Assembly: GCA_016786765.1 (NCBI GenBank)
Contig: JAEUUZ010000007.1
Coordinates: forward strand, 34,030-98,029
Source: Chitinophagales bacterium
Lineage (GTDB): Bacteria; Bacteroidota; Bacteroidia; Chitinophagales; LD1
Length of the DNA: 64,000 bases
Direction of reading: 5' to 3'
In this document: piece after piece, positions 34,866-42,484 of the stretch
How the letters are laid out: the number at the start of each line of letters is the position of its first letter
Numbering within the stretch: the first letter of the stretch is position 1
Translations under genes and position numbers: made by a program
The notes under the pieces: generated by a model
Database searches by the model: none
What the model was told of the DNA's origin: nothing
The model's input: the letters and a program-made list of their open reading frames with translations, nothing else

Positions 34866-35888
34866 ATGATTGAACTATTAAACCAAATAAATGAAGATGT
34901 AAAAAACATTTTTCAATATGACATTGAAACAACCAATGCTTATGTTGTTCCGAATAGACATGACCAAGGATTGACCTTTCCAATTGGCAACATCAAGAAA
35001 GGAAAGTTGATTGAAACCTGTATTTTGTTTATTGACATTAGGAGCTCAACACAGATAAGCAAGTCTTTACGCAAAGACAAAATAAAACTTGGAAAGATTT
35101 ATTCCTCATTTATTCATGCAATGACAAGCATTGCTGATGAATACGGCTATGTTAGAAATATTGTTGGTGACAGGGTAATGATTGTGTTTGAACCTAATGA
35201 CTGTTTTGTTAATGCTGTTAATTGTGCTGCATTGATGAATACAGTTTCATCAAGGATAATTCAAAAGTATTCGGGCTTAGAAAATTTCAAAGTTGGAATT
35301 GGAATTGATTATGGTGAAATGTTGGTACTGAAAACAGGAATTCAGAAAAAATTTAAAGAACAATCAGAATACAAAGGATTAGTTTGGGTTGGTGACACCG
35401 CAAATATTGCATCTAAACTTACTGACTTTGCAGGTAAAGAATATAATTCTCCTTTGTACAATGTGACATACGAATACACAGGGTTTCAAAAAATATTTAA
35501 AGGATATAAAAATATTCCGAACACTTCATTCGGCTTGCCTTCTTTGCTTGCACCAAAACTTGAAGAAGATTACGAATACAAGTTTGAAAAAGCAACATCA
35601 ACTTCTTCTCTAAATGCTGATGACTTCAATAAAAAAGTTGAATTCGGTAATGAAATAAAATACGATGGTAAAAAAGTGATTGACATTAAAAGAGAAGCAA
35701 GAAATGGAACAGCATCTCCAATACTAATGTCAAAAAAAGTGTATGATGAGTTTAAAAAGGCGGACCCAAAATCGCAACACTTGCAACGGCTTGGAACTAG
35801 AATTTATCCAGGATTAACTTACATAACTGGCGGAGTTTATGGTGGTTCTCCACTCTATCTTGAAATCAATCAAATTAAAATAGGATAA
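34866..35888 (+). CDS. Class III nucleotide cyclase, second of two (Pycsar-like)
   Basis: 340 residues. The core lies about 48-200: metal Asp in ILFIDIRSS (D57), second in NIVGDRVMIVF (D102), and VWVGDTANIASKL, where Asn180 is kept but the Arg is Lys184. Thus it has the residue its partner lacks and lacks the one its partner keeps. After the core it has an extra C-terminal part of about 130 residues of unknown fold. It is probably the partner subunit or a second enzyme making the signal for the membrane effector. Confidence 0.8.
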   Translation: MIELLNQINEDVKNIFQYDIETTNAYVVPNRHDQGLTFPIGNIKKGKLIETCILFIDIRSSTQISKSLRKDKIKLGKIYSSFIHAMTSIADEYGYVRNIVGDRVMIVFEPNDCFVNAVNCAALMNTVSSRIIQKYSGLENFKVGIGIDYGEMLVLKTGIQKKFKEQSEYKGLVWVGDTANIASKLTDFAGKEYNSPLYNVTYEYTGFQKIFKGYKNIPNTSFGLPSLLAPKLEEDYEYKFEKATSTSSLNADDFNKKVEFGNEIKYDGKKVIDIKREARNGTASPILMSKKVYDEFKKADPKSQHLQRLGTRIYPGLTYITGGVYGGSPLYLEINQIKIG

Positions 35889-35889
35889 T

Positions 35890-36453
35890 ATGGCAATTCT
35901 AAATCACGAGGAACAGCTTCAAAAAATATTCTTGAATGTAAATGAATGGCTAAAGTTTGCCGAGGCAAAGAATTTTGGCTTACTTACATTAAATTCAGCG
36001 ATTGTGTTTGGCTTTAGCCAAACAAATTTTGATGCTGATAGCATTGTAAAAATTGTTGGCTTTTATGTATTTGCTCCCTTCGCATTTCTTTCATCATTTC
36101 TTTCAATCATTTCTCTTTTTCCAATTCTTACTACCATTGAAAAAGGTGTTAAACTTAAAGGCATATTAGCAAAAATATCAGCTATGATTGATAAAGAAAC
36201 ATTGGTTGAAAACATTCATTTCTATGGTTATTTACGAACTTTAGAAAAAAATGAATTCATTTCTAAATTTCAGTCTAAAACTAATTCAAGCACAACCTTT
36301 ACCATCTTTGAAGAAGAATTAGTTGTTCAAATCCTATATAATTCCAGAATAACTTGGCTGAAATATCAATTCTTCAAAATTGCAGGGTTTATTGCATTAG
36401 TTGGTATTCTTCTTTCTCCATTTGCCTTGCTAATTTTAAAACTAGTAAAATGA
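35890..36453 (+). CDS. Membrane effector of PycTM/DUF5706-like type
   Basis: 187 residues. The N-terminus (IFLNVNEWLKFAEAKNFGLL), then helices at about 29-45, 52-78 and 163-185, follows the pattern of the Pycsar transmembrane effector family. In known Pycsar systems a cyclic pyrimidine nucleotide triggers the effector, which disrupts the membrane and stops phage growth. One base separates it from the second cyclase. The family call is fair and rests mainly on this segment and on the neighbours. Confidence 0.7.
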   Translation: MAILNHEEQLQKIFLNVNEWLKFAEAKNFGLLTLNSAIVFGFSQTNFDADSIVKIVGFYVFAPFAFLSSFLSIISLFPILTTIEKGVKLKGILAKISAMIDKETLVENIHFYGYLRTLEKNEFISKFQSKTNSSTTFTIFEEELVVQILYNSRITWLKYQFFKIAGFIALVGILLSPFALLILKLVK

Positions 36454-36471
36454 CCACAGACAGAAGGCCAG

Positions 36472-36609
36472 CTTATAACAGCACCTACAAGAAATTGGCG
36501 GTTCAGTGGTTCAATGAACATTTGTGCTTCTTATCAAGTTCGTTGGTGGCAGACAGTTTTGTGCTTCGAAATCGCCAACTTCTTGTAGCTGCAAAACGTT
36601 AGTTGTAAG
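36472..36609 (+). repeat. attC-like folded element at the right end of the Pycsar unit
   Basis: Outer arms CTTATAAC (36472-36479) and GTTGTAAG (36602-36609) pair; inner arms pair over 6+9 bases with one mismatch (36485-36500 with 36573-36588); an imperfect loop of about 72 bases lies between. Size, ends and placement after a gene recall integron attC sites, and its right 27 bases match the left boundary of the unit. No integron integrase is present, so the mechanism is open. Confidence 0.55.
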
Positions 36610-36643
36610 TCTTGTTAAACGACAAAAAGCAAATACAAACAAA

Positions 36644-36721
36644 ATGGACATATCTTCAATTGCAGACCTTATTAATGAATTTGTTTTAGCAGAAAAAGAG
36701 ATTCTAAAAAAATATAAATGA
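36644..36721 (+). pseudogene. Short reading frame after the attC-like element, possibly a gene remnant
   Basis: 25 codons (MDISSIADLINEFVLAEKEI and five more, LKKYK) begin 35 bases after the repeat. The text resembles the start of longer proteins that begin with a helical DLI-EF-E-E motif, so it may be the truncated 5' end of a lost gene, or a leader peptide. Confidence 0.3.
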
Positions 36722-36822
36722 ACTTTAGAATAACTCCCACTTACAATGAATATGCTGCTATTTAAATGAAACTCTGTATTTATAAAAAAACTATTATTAA
36801 TAAACAAATAAAACAAAAGCAT

Positions 36823-37146
36823 ATGAGCGGATCAAGCGGTAGTGGTTATGTACCACCTACAAAAACTAAATTCGATTGTGAAACTAGCATCATTAGAACA
36901 GTTATATCTTCAATAGATATAACTGTTCTAACCAAGCATCGGCAAGGAGATATCTTAGACGTTATTATTGGTGAAAATGAAACCTTATTATTAGAAGATG
37001 GTAATGGTGAAATTCTAGGAGCAATTCTACATCTTAATACTTCAGATATAATTGCATGTATCAAGCAAGGTTCATCTTATGAAGCAGAAATTTTACAAAT
37101 TAATACGCCAGCTTGCAAGGTCGAAATCAGAAGGAAAAAATTATGA
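36823..37146 (+). CDS. Small protein with Gly/Ser N-terminus, part of QueC/PfkB-NDT unit
   Basis: 107 residues beginning MSGSSGSGYVPPTKTKFDCE, then a beta-rich body with VGDILD-like (QGDILDVII) and a closing ACKVEIRR strand. I have the impression of a family of short proteins of unknown function that share the flexible Gly/Ser tail and FDC motif and sit near enzymes in defence loci. Its stop overlaps the ATG of the fusion gene. The tail would suit N-terminal modification, which is speculation based on QatB/QatC. Confidence 0.65.
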   Translation: MSGSSGSGYVPPTKTKFDCETSIIRTVISSIDITVLTKHRQGDILDVIIGENETLLLEDGNGEILGAILHLNTSDIIACIKQGSSYEAEILQINTPACKVEIRRKKL

Positions 37147-38333
37147 TTACATTAGTTGGAGGAACATATCGAGAAATCGATTATGATGATATTTCTATTG
37201 AAATTTTTGGTTCAGGGTTTAGAGGAGCAAAATTTCTATTGGAAAATAATTGTGAGGTAAACTTTAATACATCTGGTAATAGTGAAGTATCAAATTTCTT
37301 AAAAGAGAATAAGAAAGTTTATAAGAACTTTTTGTTTAATTGCCAAGAATACGATGAATTTTTAACTTTCAAGTATAGTTTCTCTCTAGATCTACCTGCA
37401 ATTTTTCCAAATCTTTTAAATATCAGAAAAACCGAAGATATTAATATTAAAGGAGAAAATATTGTCGCTTTCGGTATGTTGGAAACAGATTTCAAACTAT
37501 TTGGAAGTAAAGTGATTTATGACCCTCAAACTTCAATAAAGCCAAAAAAATTTAGTCAAATTGGGAAGGCGGAGGAATTGGTTTACATTATAAATAAAAG
37601 AGAAGCACAGGCACTTGCTTCATCTAATGATATAGAAGACATCAAAGATTTCTTTTTCAAAAAAGAAGGAGCCGTGGCTTTTATTATAAAAAATGGCCCA
37701 TATGGAGCAACGTTATTTTTTGATGGTAACGAAATTAAGATTCCCTCATATATTACAAATTTCGTTCACAAAATCGGTTCAGGAGATATTTTCACTTCAA
37801 GTTTTGCATATTACTGGATGGAGAGAGGGCTACCGATTACCGAATCAGCTTTATACGCTTCGAAATCTACCGCATATTTTTGTGATAAAAAAGTTTACTT
37901 AGATACTAGTAATATTTCTCAATTTGAATATAAGGAGTTTACTTTTAAGGATTTATCAAACAAGCAAGTATACTTAGCTTCTCCTTTTTTTTCAATTTCT
38001 GATTTAATCTTGATTGACAAAGTTCATTCTGCTTTTTTAGAATTTGGAGTAAATGTTTTTTCACCATTTCACGATATCGGACTAGGTGATGATATAACAA
38101 TTGCAAATAAAGATTTAGAAGGAATAGATAATTCAGATATAATGTTTTTTATATTTGATAATTTAGACTCAGGGACATTAATAGAATCGGGATATGCTTT
38201 AGCTAAAGAAAAAAAAATTGTTGGGTATCATAGGACTTGTAATGATTCTAATCTATTAATGTTGAAACCAAGCAACGCAAAATATTTCAATCATTTAACA
38301 ACTGCCATTTATCAAACAATATGGAGCTTATAA
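37143..38333 (+). CDS. PfkB-family kinase fused to nucleoside 2-deoxyribosyltransferase-like domain
   Basis: 396 residues from the ATG at 37143. Residues 1 to about 270 are a ribokinase/PfkB fold with the catalytic block KIGSGDIFTSSFAYYW (Asp215). Residues about 280-395 are a nucleoside deoxyribosyltransferase fold: QVYLASPFFS, then FDNLDSGTLIESGYALAKEK with the conserved Glu. The fusion suggests phosphorylation and glycosidic-bond chemistry on one nucleoside or base, presumably feeding or using the QueC-like enzyme. The last codons overlap the QueC-like start by 13 bases. Confidence 0.8.
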   Translation: MITLVGGTYREIDYDDISIEIFGSGFRGAKFLLENNCEVNFNTSGNSEVSNFLKENKKVYKNFLFNCQEYDEFLTFKYSFSLDLPAIFPNLLNIRKTEDINIKGENIVAFGMLETDFKLFGSKVIYDPQTSIKPKKFSQIGKAEELVYIINKREAQALASSNDIEDIKDFFFKKEGAVAFIIKNGPYGATLFFDGNEIKIPSYITNFVHKIGSGDIFTSSFAYYWMERGLPITESALYASKSTAYFCDKKVYLDTSNISQFEYKEFTFKDLSNKQVYLASPFFSISDLILIDKVHSAFLEFGVNVFSPFHDIGLGDDITIANKDLEGIDNSDIMFFIFDNLDSGTLIESGYALAKEKKIVGYHRTCNDSNLLMLKPSNAKYFNHLTTAIYQTIWSL

Positions 38334-38920
38334 AAAAAGCAGTTTTACTATCTGGAGGTATTGATTCTATTTGCCTAACCTATGGCATCAGACCTGACAT
38401 AGCGTATACAATAGATTACGGACAAACTGTTGCTGAAAGAGAATTATTCGTTTCTGAATATATTTGTAAAGAACTTGGAATTTTACATAAATCTATAAAG
38501 GTTGATTGCAAGAGTTTGGGTTCTGGAACCATGGCAAATTCTGCAAATCTTGCTTTATCACCTTCTGATGAATGGTGGCCATTTCGAAATCAATTACTAG
38601 TTACGCTTGCATGTATGCAAGGAATTAAAGATGGCGTAAAAGAAGTATATTTAGCTTCAGTTAAATCTGATTCTTTTCATAGAGATGGAACTGAAGAATT
38701 TTATGATATTATGGATAGATTAATAAAGTATCAAGAAGGATTTATAAATATTAAATGCCCAACATTAAATCTTTATAGTCACGAAATAGCACTTTTATAT
38801 AATGTTCCAATTGAACTTTTGACTATTGCCCATTCTTGTCATATATCAAATATTGCATGTGGTAAATGTTCAGGTTGTTTAAAGCAACTAAAGGTTAGAC
38901 ATGAATTGAAAATTGAGTAA
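38321..38920 (+). CDS. QueC-like PP-loop enzyme (7-cyano-7-deazaguanine synthase family)
   Basis: 199 residues. The PP-loop LLSGGIDSICLTY near the N-terminus adenylates a carboxylate. A zinc site of four Cys appears in the tail as SCHISNIACGKCSGC. Canonical QueC (about 220-240) makes preQ0, but no other queuosine genes are here, and defence-type relatives (QatC, Cap9) use the fold for other purposes. It probably activates a deazaguanine or related carboxylate to modify a nucleic acid or protein. Confidence 0.85.
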   Translation: MELIKKAVLLSGGIDSICLTYGIRPDIAYTIDYGQTVAERELFVSEYICKELGILHKSIKVDCKSLGSGTMANSANLALSPSDEWWPFRNQLLVTLACMQGIKDGVKEVYLASVKSDSFHRDGTEEFYDIMDRLIKYQEGFINIKCPTLNLYSHEIALLYNVPIELLTIAHSCHISNIACGKCSGCLKQLKVRHELKIE

Positions 38921-39130
38921 AAAACGTTTGCTAATTAATGTTTACAACAATTGGTGTTGAAGTGATTATATCAATCGTAGGTATCAAAATACTATCTTGG
39001 TTTAGTAATTTTCATTCTGCTGACATTTATTCAGTAAATAACTCTGCAAAAGACAAAGATTCTCTGACAGAATTGCAGTGGTTTTAATGTGGAGTGGTTA
39101 TTGATTATAATCTTTTGAAATTTTTCACCT

Positions 39131-40123
39131 ATGAAATTGACAAATACCCAACTGCAAAATTTTATCAATCGCATCAAGCTGAAGCAAGAATATATGCCGA
39201 AGTATAGGGAGCAGATAGGAAATCTTAAAGATAGACTTGAAGCAAAGATAAAAGACGATAAACGAACAGGAATTAAAGTTACTAAGTTCCTTATTGCTGG
39301 TTCTTGGAAAAAAGGTACTATCCTGAAACCAACAGGAGAAAACCCGATTGACATTGATTTAGTTTTGTTTGTAGAAGGCGATGAAAGCCTTAAAGACGAT
39401 TTGAACAAACTACATGACTTCATTGTAGAATACCTGGAAGAAATCTACCCTCAAAAAGATATTAATCGCGATGTCGATGCTGAAGGAAATACTAAATCGA
39501 TTACGATTCGATTTTCAGGTACAGGACTTGAAGTAGATATTGTTCCTGTTGTTCCAATGGCTTCTCCTAAAGAATATGTTTGGCAACCCCAACGAGGGGG
39601 CGGTGGAAAGAAATATGTTACAAGTGTAACGAAGCAATTAGATTTTGCGAAAGACAGGAAAAATAAAAATCCTTCCCTCACTTCAATTGTTAGAGCCATT
39701 AAATGGTGGAGAAATTACAAAGAATTAAATACAACTAATGATGAAACAGGGCTTTCTTCATACACTATCGAGTTAATCGTGTCTTATCTTGATTTTAAAA
39801 AAGGAATTGAGCAAAACATTGAAGAAGGGATTATTCGTTTTTTCCAATTTATTAGTACCTCTGGCTTTCCGATAATCAAATTTGCTGATGCAATAAACAG
39901 TGTTCCCACTTTTGATACGCCAATTTTTGTTGCTGACAGTACCAACAACGAAAACAACGCAGCAAAAAAGATAAATGCTGCCATATGGAAAGAAATTATT
40001 CAAGAAGCTGAAGATGCCTTCGATTCATTAAATATTGCTCAATACAAAAACTTTGAAGGAGATACCGTAGATGAATGGAAACGAGTTTTTGGTCCAACAT
40101 TTAATATCTCCGAATTAGATTAA
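39131..40123 (+). CDS. CD-NTase (cGAS/DncV-like nucleotidyltransferase), CBASS
   Basis: 330 residues. The nucleotidyltransferase core has the GS motif GSWKKG (G57, S58), the metal pair DID (Asp74, Asp76) and the third Asp136 in LEVDIVPVVP. These enzymes make cyclic oligonucleotides upon phage infection. The HORMA and TRIP13-like genes downstream place it in type III CBASS, where the HORMA protein senses a ligand and activates it. The signal molecule cannot be read from sequence. Confidence 0.92.
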   Translation: MKLTNTQLQNFINRIKLKQEYMPKYREQIGNLKDRLEAKIKDDKRTGIKVTKFLIAGSWKKGTILKPTGENPIDIDLVLFVEGDESLKDDLNKLHDFIVEYLEEIYPQKDINRDVDAEGNTKSITIRFSGTGLEVDIVPVVPMASPKEYVWQPQRGGGGKKYVTSVTKQLDFAKDRKNKNPSLTSIVRAIKWWRNYKELNTTNDETGLSSYTIELIVSYLDFKKGIEQNIEEGIIRFFQFISTSGFPIIKFADAINSVPTFDTPIFVADSTNNENNAAKKINAAIWKEIIQEAEDAFDSLNIAQYKNFEGDTVDEWKRVFGPTFNISELD

Positions 40124-40128
40124 TACCC

Positions 40129-40638
40129 ATGTATAACACTTTTACAAACACAACGACTTACACAGTAATTGATATTAGGAAGACTTTTGAGGGGTTTTCT
40201 GCAGATTTTCGAATGATTGCAAGAAGAACCGAAAAGAAAAGTGTCGAAGAAGTCGAGAATTACATACACGACATATTAGCTTGGGCTGAAAATAAATACC
40301 TAAGTTATGTTGATATTACACTTGTTGATTCTAATAACAAGCCGTTGAAAGCATCAAGATATGAAGTTGATGAGAATGGTAAAGCAACTCAAGGAGAAAG
40401 AGCGGGGAATAACGATTGGCAAAACATTCCAAATTCCAAACTTATGATTATTGTTATGAATAAGGATTCATGGAACAAAATGCCATTCGAGGAGCAGGAA
40501 AAATTTAAGCAAACAAATAGTTTCAAGGTAAGTTGGGGGCCATCTCAAATAGATAATTCATACAATCATCTTTCAAAAGATAGTGCACAACTATATGCTA
40601 GCAAAGGATACGAAATTCAAAAAACAAACTTCAAATAA
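40129..40638 (+). CDS. cap7: Bacterial HORMA-domain protein of type III CBASS
   Basis: 169 residues. YTVIDIRKTFEGFSADFRMI followed by ARRTEKKS and the closing QLYASKGYEIQKTNFK match the bacterial HORMA-2 family that binds a closure peptide and activates the CD-NTase. The C-terminal safety-belt region is present. It is five bases after the CD-NTase and overlaps the ATPase start. Confidence 0.85.
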   Translation: MYNTFTNTTTYTVIDIRKTFEGFSADFRMIARRTEKKSVEEVENYIHDILAWAENKYLSYVDITLVDSNNKPLKASRYEVDENGKATQGERAGNNDWQNIPNSKLMIIVMNKDSWNKMPFEEQEKFKQTNSFKVSWGPSQIDNSYNHLSKDSAQLYASKGYEIQKTNFK

Positions 40639-41522
40639 TGGCATCCATCTTTGACAATATTCTTGACCTGCCTAATTCAGGAGTTAATGAACGAACAGCA
40701 AACCTTATTGGCTTTGAAACAAAGTTTCAAAGAATATACGGAAACTTAAAACTATTACTCGACCAAGAGGGACTGAAAACATGGAGTAAGAAACACCACA
40801 AAAAGGAATTACCGGTTATCAGCCAACTCACTGAAAGGTATCCGTTGATTATTCTTGCAGGTGATGCAGGAACAGGTAAAACAGTTTCAGCAGAATCCAT
40901 CGCTGATAGAATGGTTAGAGAGTTAGGCAGGGATGGGTTCTTTCTTAAACTAAGCACAAGAGTAAGAGGAGAAGGCTTACACGGACAAATGGGAAACTTA
41001 GTTAATGATGCATTTGCAGAAGTGAAAAAACAAGCAGGTAAAAACCGACTAGCTTTTCTACTTATTGATGAAGCAGATGCTATAGCAACTACCCGTTCTA
41101 CAATGCAAATGCACCAAGAGGAAAAAGCAGCTGTAAATACTCTTATTCAAAAGATTGACGAAATCCGGGAGTTAAAGGGCAGAGCAATAATTTTCATGTC
41201 TACTAACCGACTTCACTTTATTGATGAAGCTATTGTAAGACGAGCAGCGGTAATTTTAGAATTTGAAAGACCAACCGAACAGGAACGAAAAGACCTTTTT
41301 GAAAAAAGTTTAGACGGAATTGATTTCTCAAAAAAGGAATTACAAGTGCTTGCAGACCTAACAAGCCCTGAACAAAATGATGAGCTCGGGTATTCTTTTT
41401 CAGATATTCGTTTAAAGATTTTGCCAGAAGCAATTGCTACGAGTTTTCCTAATAGCCCACTGACTTTTGAAATACTTTGTGACACAATCAAAAATATAAA
41501 ACCAAGTCCCAAAATCAAATGA
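40638..41522 (+). CDS. cap6: TRIP13/Pch2-like AAA+ ATPase of type III CBASS
   Basis: 294 residues. Walker A is GDAGTGKTV (about 75-83), Walker B FLLIDEADA (about 141-149), and sensor STNRLHFID with the arginine finger region AIVRRAA. In known systems this remodels HORMA from closed to open to switch the response off. Its position directly after the HORMA gene supports the role. The stop overlaps the effector start. Confidence 0.9.
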   Translation: MASIFDNILDLPNSGVNERTANLIGFETKFQRIYGNLKLLLDQEGLKTWSKKHHKKELPVISQLTERYPLIILAGDAGTGKTVSAESIADRMVRELGRDGFFLKLSTRVRGEGLHGQMGNLVNDAFAEVKKQAGKNRLAFLLIDEADAIATTRSTMQMHQEEKAAVNTLIQKIDEIRELKGRAIIFMSTNRLHFIDEAIVRRAAVILEFERPTEQERKDLFEKSLDGIDFSKKELQVLADLTSPEQNDELGYSFSDIRLKILPEAIATSFPNSPLTFEILCDTIKNIKPSPKIK

Positions 41523-42367
41523 CAACAAGACTTTCAAATTTTATAGTCGTTTTAATTTTTGGCGGGTTCATTCTTTATAGAACACTTTTCCCTGCTAATT
41601 CAAGCGATTCTATTTCAAGCACAATCTTTAATTTATCAATTGAATTAGTTGGTGGTATATTGCTATACGGATTGCTTCAACTCTTTCAGAATATCAACCA
41701 ACTTTGGTTCTACTTTCAAACTCAATTTCTTCTGAAAAACATTGATATTCGGTTGTCAATCGCTTATCTTTTCAGAATCAAAATTGATAATCAGTATTTA
41801 CTTGTAAAAAGCAGGACACGAAATTATTTCCAACCCGTTGGCGGAGCATTTAAAACACTACCAAGCTCAGAGAAAATATTTAAAAAGTTGAATGTTAAGC
41901 CAGATCGACTTATAGAAACAGAGCATGGAATTGCAAAAGGTGATTTAAGGGTTTATGTGAAGGGAATAAATGTGATAGAGTTTTTAGAATGGTTCAACTC
42001 AAAAGAAGATAGAGAAACTTCACCGTGGAGAGAATTTTGCGAAGAGCTTATATCAACCGATATTTTACCATGGCGACAGTTTAGATATATTGATTACACC
42101 TTCGAAGGAGTTGTTCAATCTCCGATAATCACAATGGACAGCGGGGGTAAGGGAATGTTTCTGTTCGAAGTTTACGACCTTGTAGTTAATGACGAACAGA
42201 AGCCAGTTTTAGAAGAACTACTTAGGAATGGCAACACAGACAAATATATTTGGGTAGACGATTATCTCATTCAACGGTTAGGGCATGATGAAAGAATAAA
42301 AAATCAGCTTCACGAAATTGCACCACATACAAAGTGTGCACAGAATTTAAGTTGGAGTGAAAAATAA
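41519..42367 (+). CDS. CBASS effector with two membrane helices and SMODS-associated NUDIX-like domain
   Basis: 282 residues. Helices at about 7-24 and 37-58 are followed by a cytosolic domain with QPVGGAFKTLP and WREFCEELISTDIL, a degenerate NUDIX box (G-5x-E-7x-REUxEE pattern incomplete), as in the family called SMODS-associated NUDIX. It likely binds the CD-NTase product through this domain and damages the inner membrane. The start overlaps the ATPase stop by four bases, so it is the last gene of the CBASS operon. Confidence 0.8.
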   Translation: MTTRLSNFIVVLIFGGFILYRTLFPANSSDSISSTIFNLSIELVGGILLYGLLQLFQNINQLWFYFQTQFLLKNIDIRLSIAYLFRIKIDNQYLLVKSRTRNYFQPVGGAFKTLPSSEKIFKKLNVKPDRLIETEHGIAKGDLRVYVKGINVIEFLEWFNSKEDRETSPWREFCEELISTDILPWRQFRYIDYTFEGVVQSPIITMDSGGKGMFLFEVYDLVVNDEQKPVLEELLRNGNTDKYIWVDDYLIQRLGHDERIKNQLHEIAPHTKCAQNLSWSEK

Positions 42368-42484
42368 GCTGGCAAAAGCCTGCGCCTAATAAAAGGATAA
42401 TTAATGTAATATTCTATTTGTTCTGCAGAATTATTTCTAGTAGCTTCAACTTCTCTTTTTATGAAAATCTAAACCCGCTAAATT

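Noticed and set aside
38321..38920. Housekeeping QueC for queuosine synthesis
   Set aside because: No queD, queE or queF neighbours, shorter than usual, and overlapping a PfkB-NDT fusion inside a defence island.
38921..39130. A third clear copy of the 27-base cassette repeat
   Set aside because: Only AAAACGTT and a few positions agree; too weak to call.
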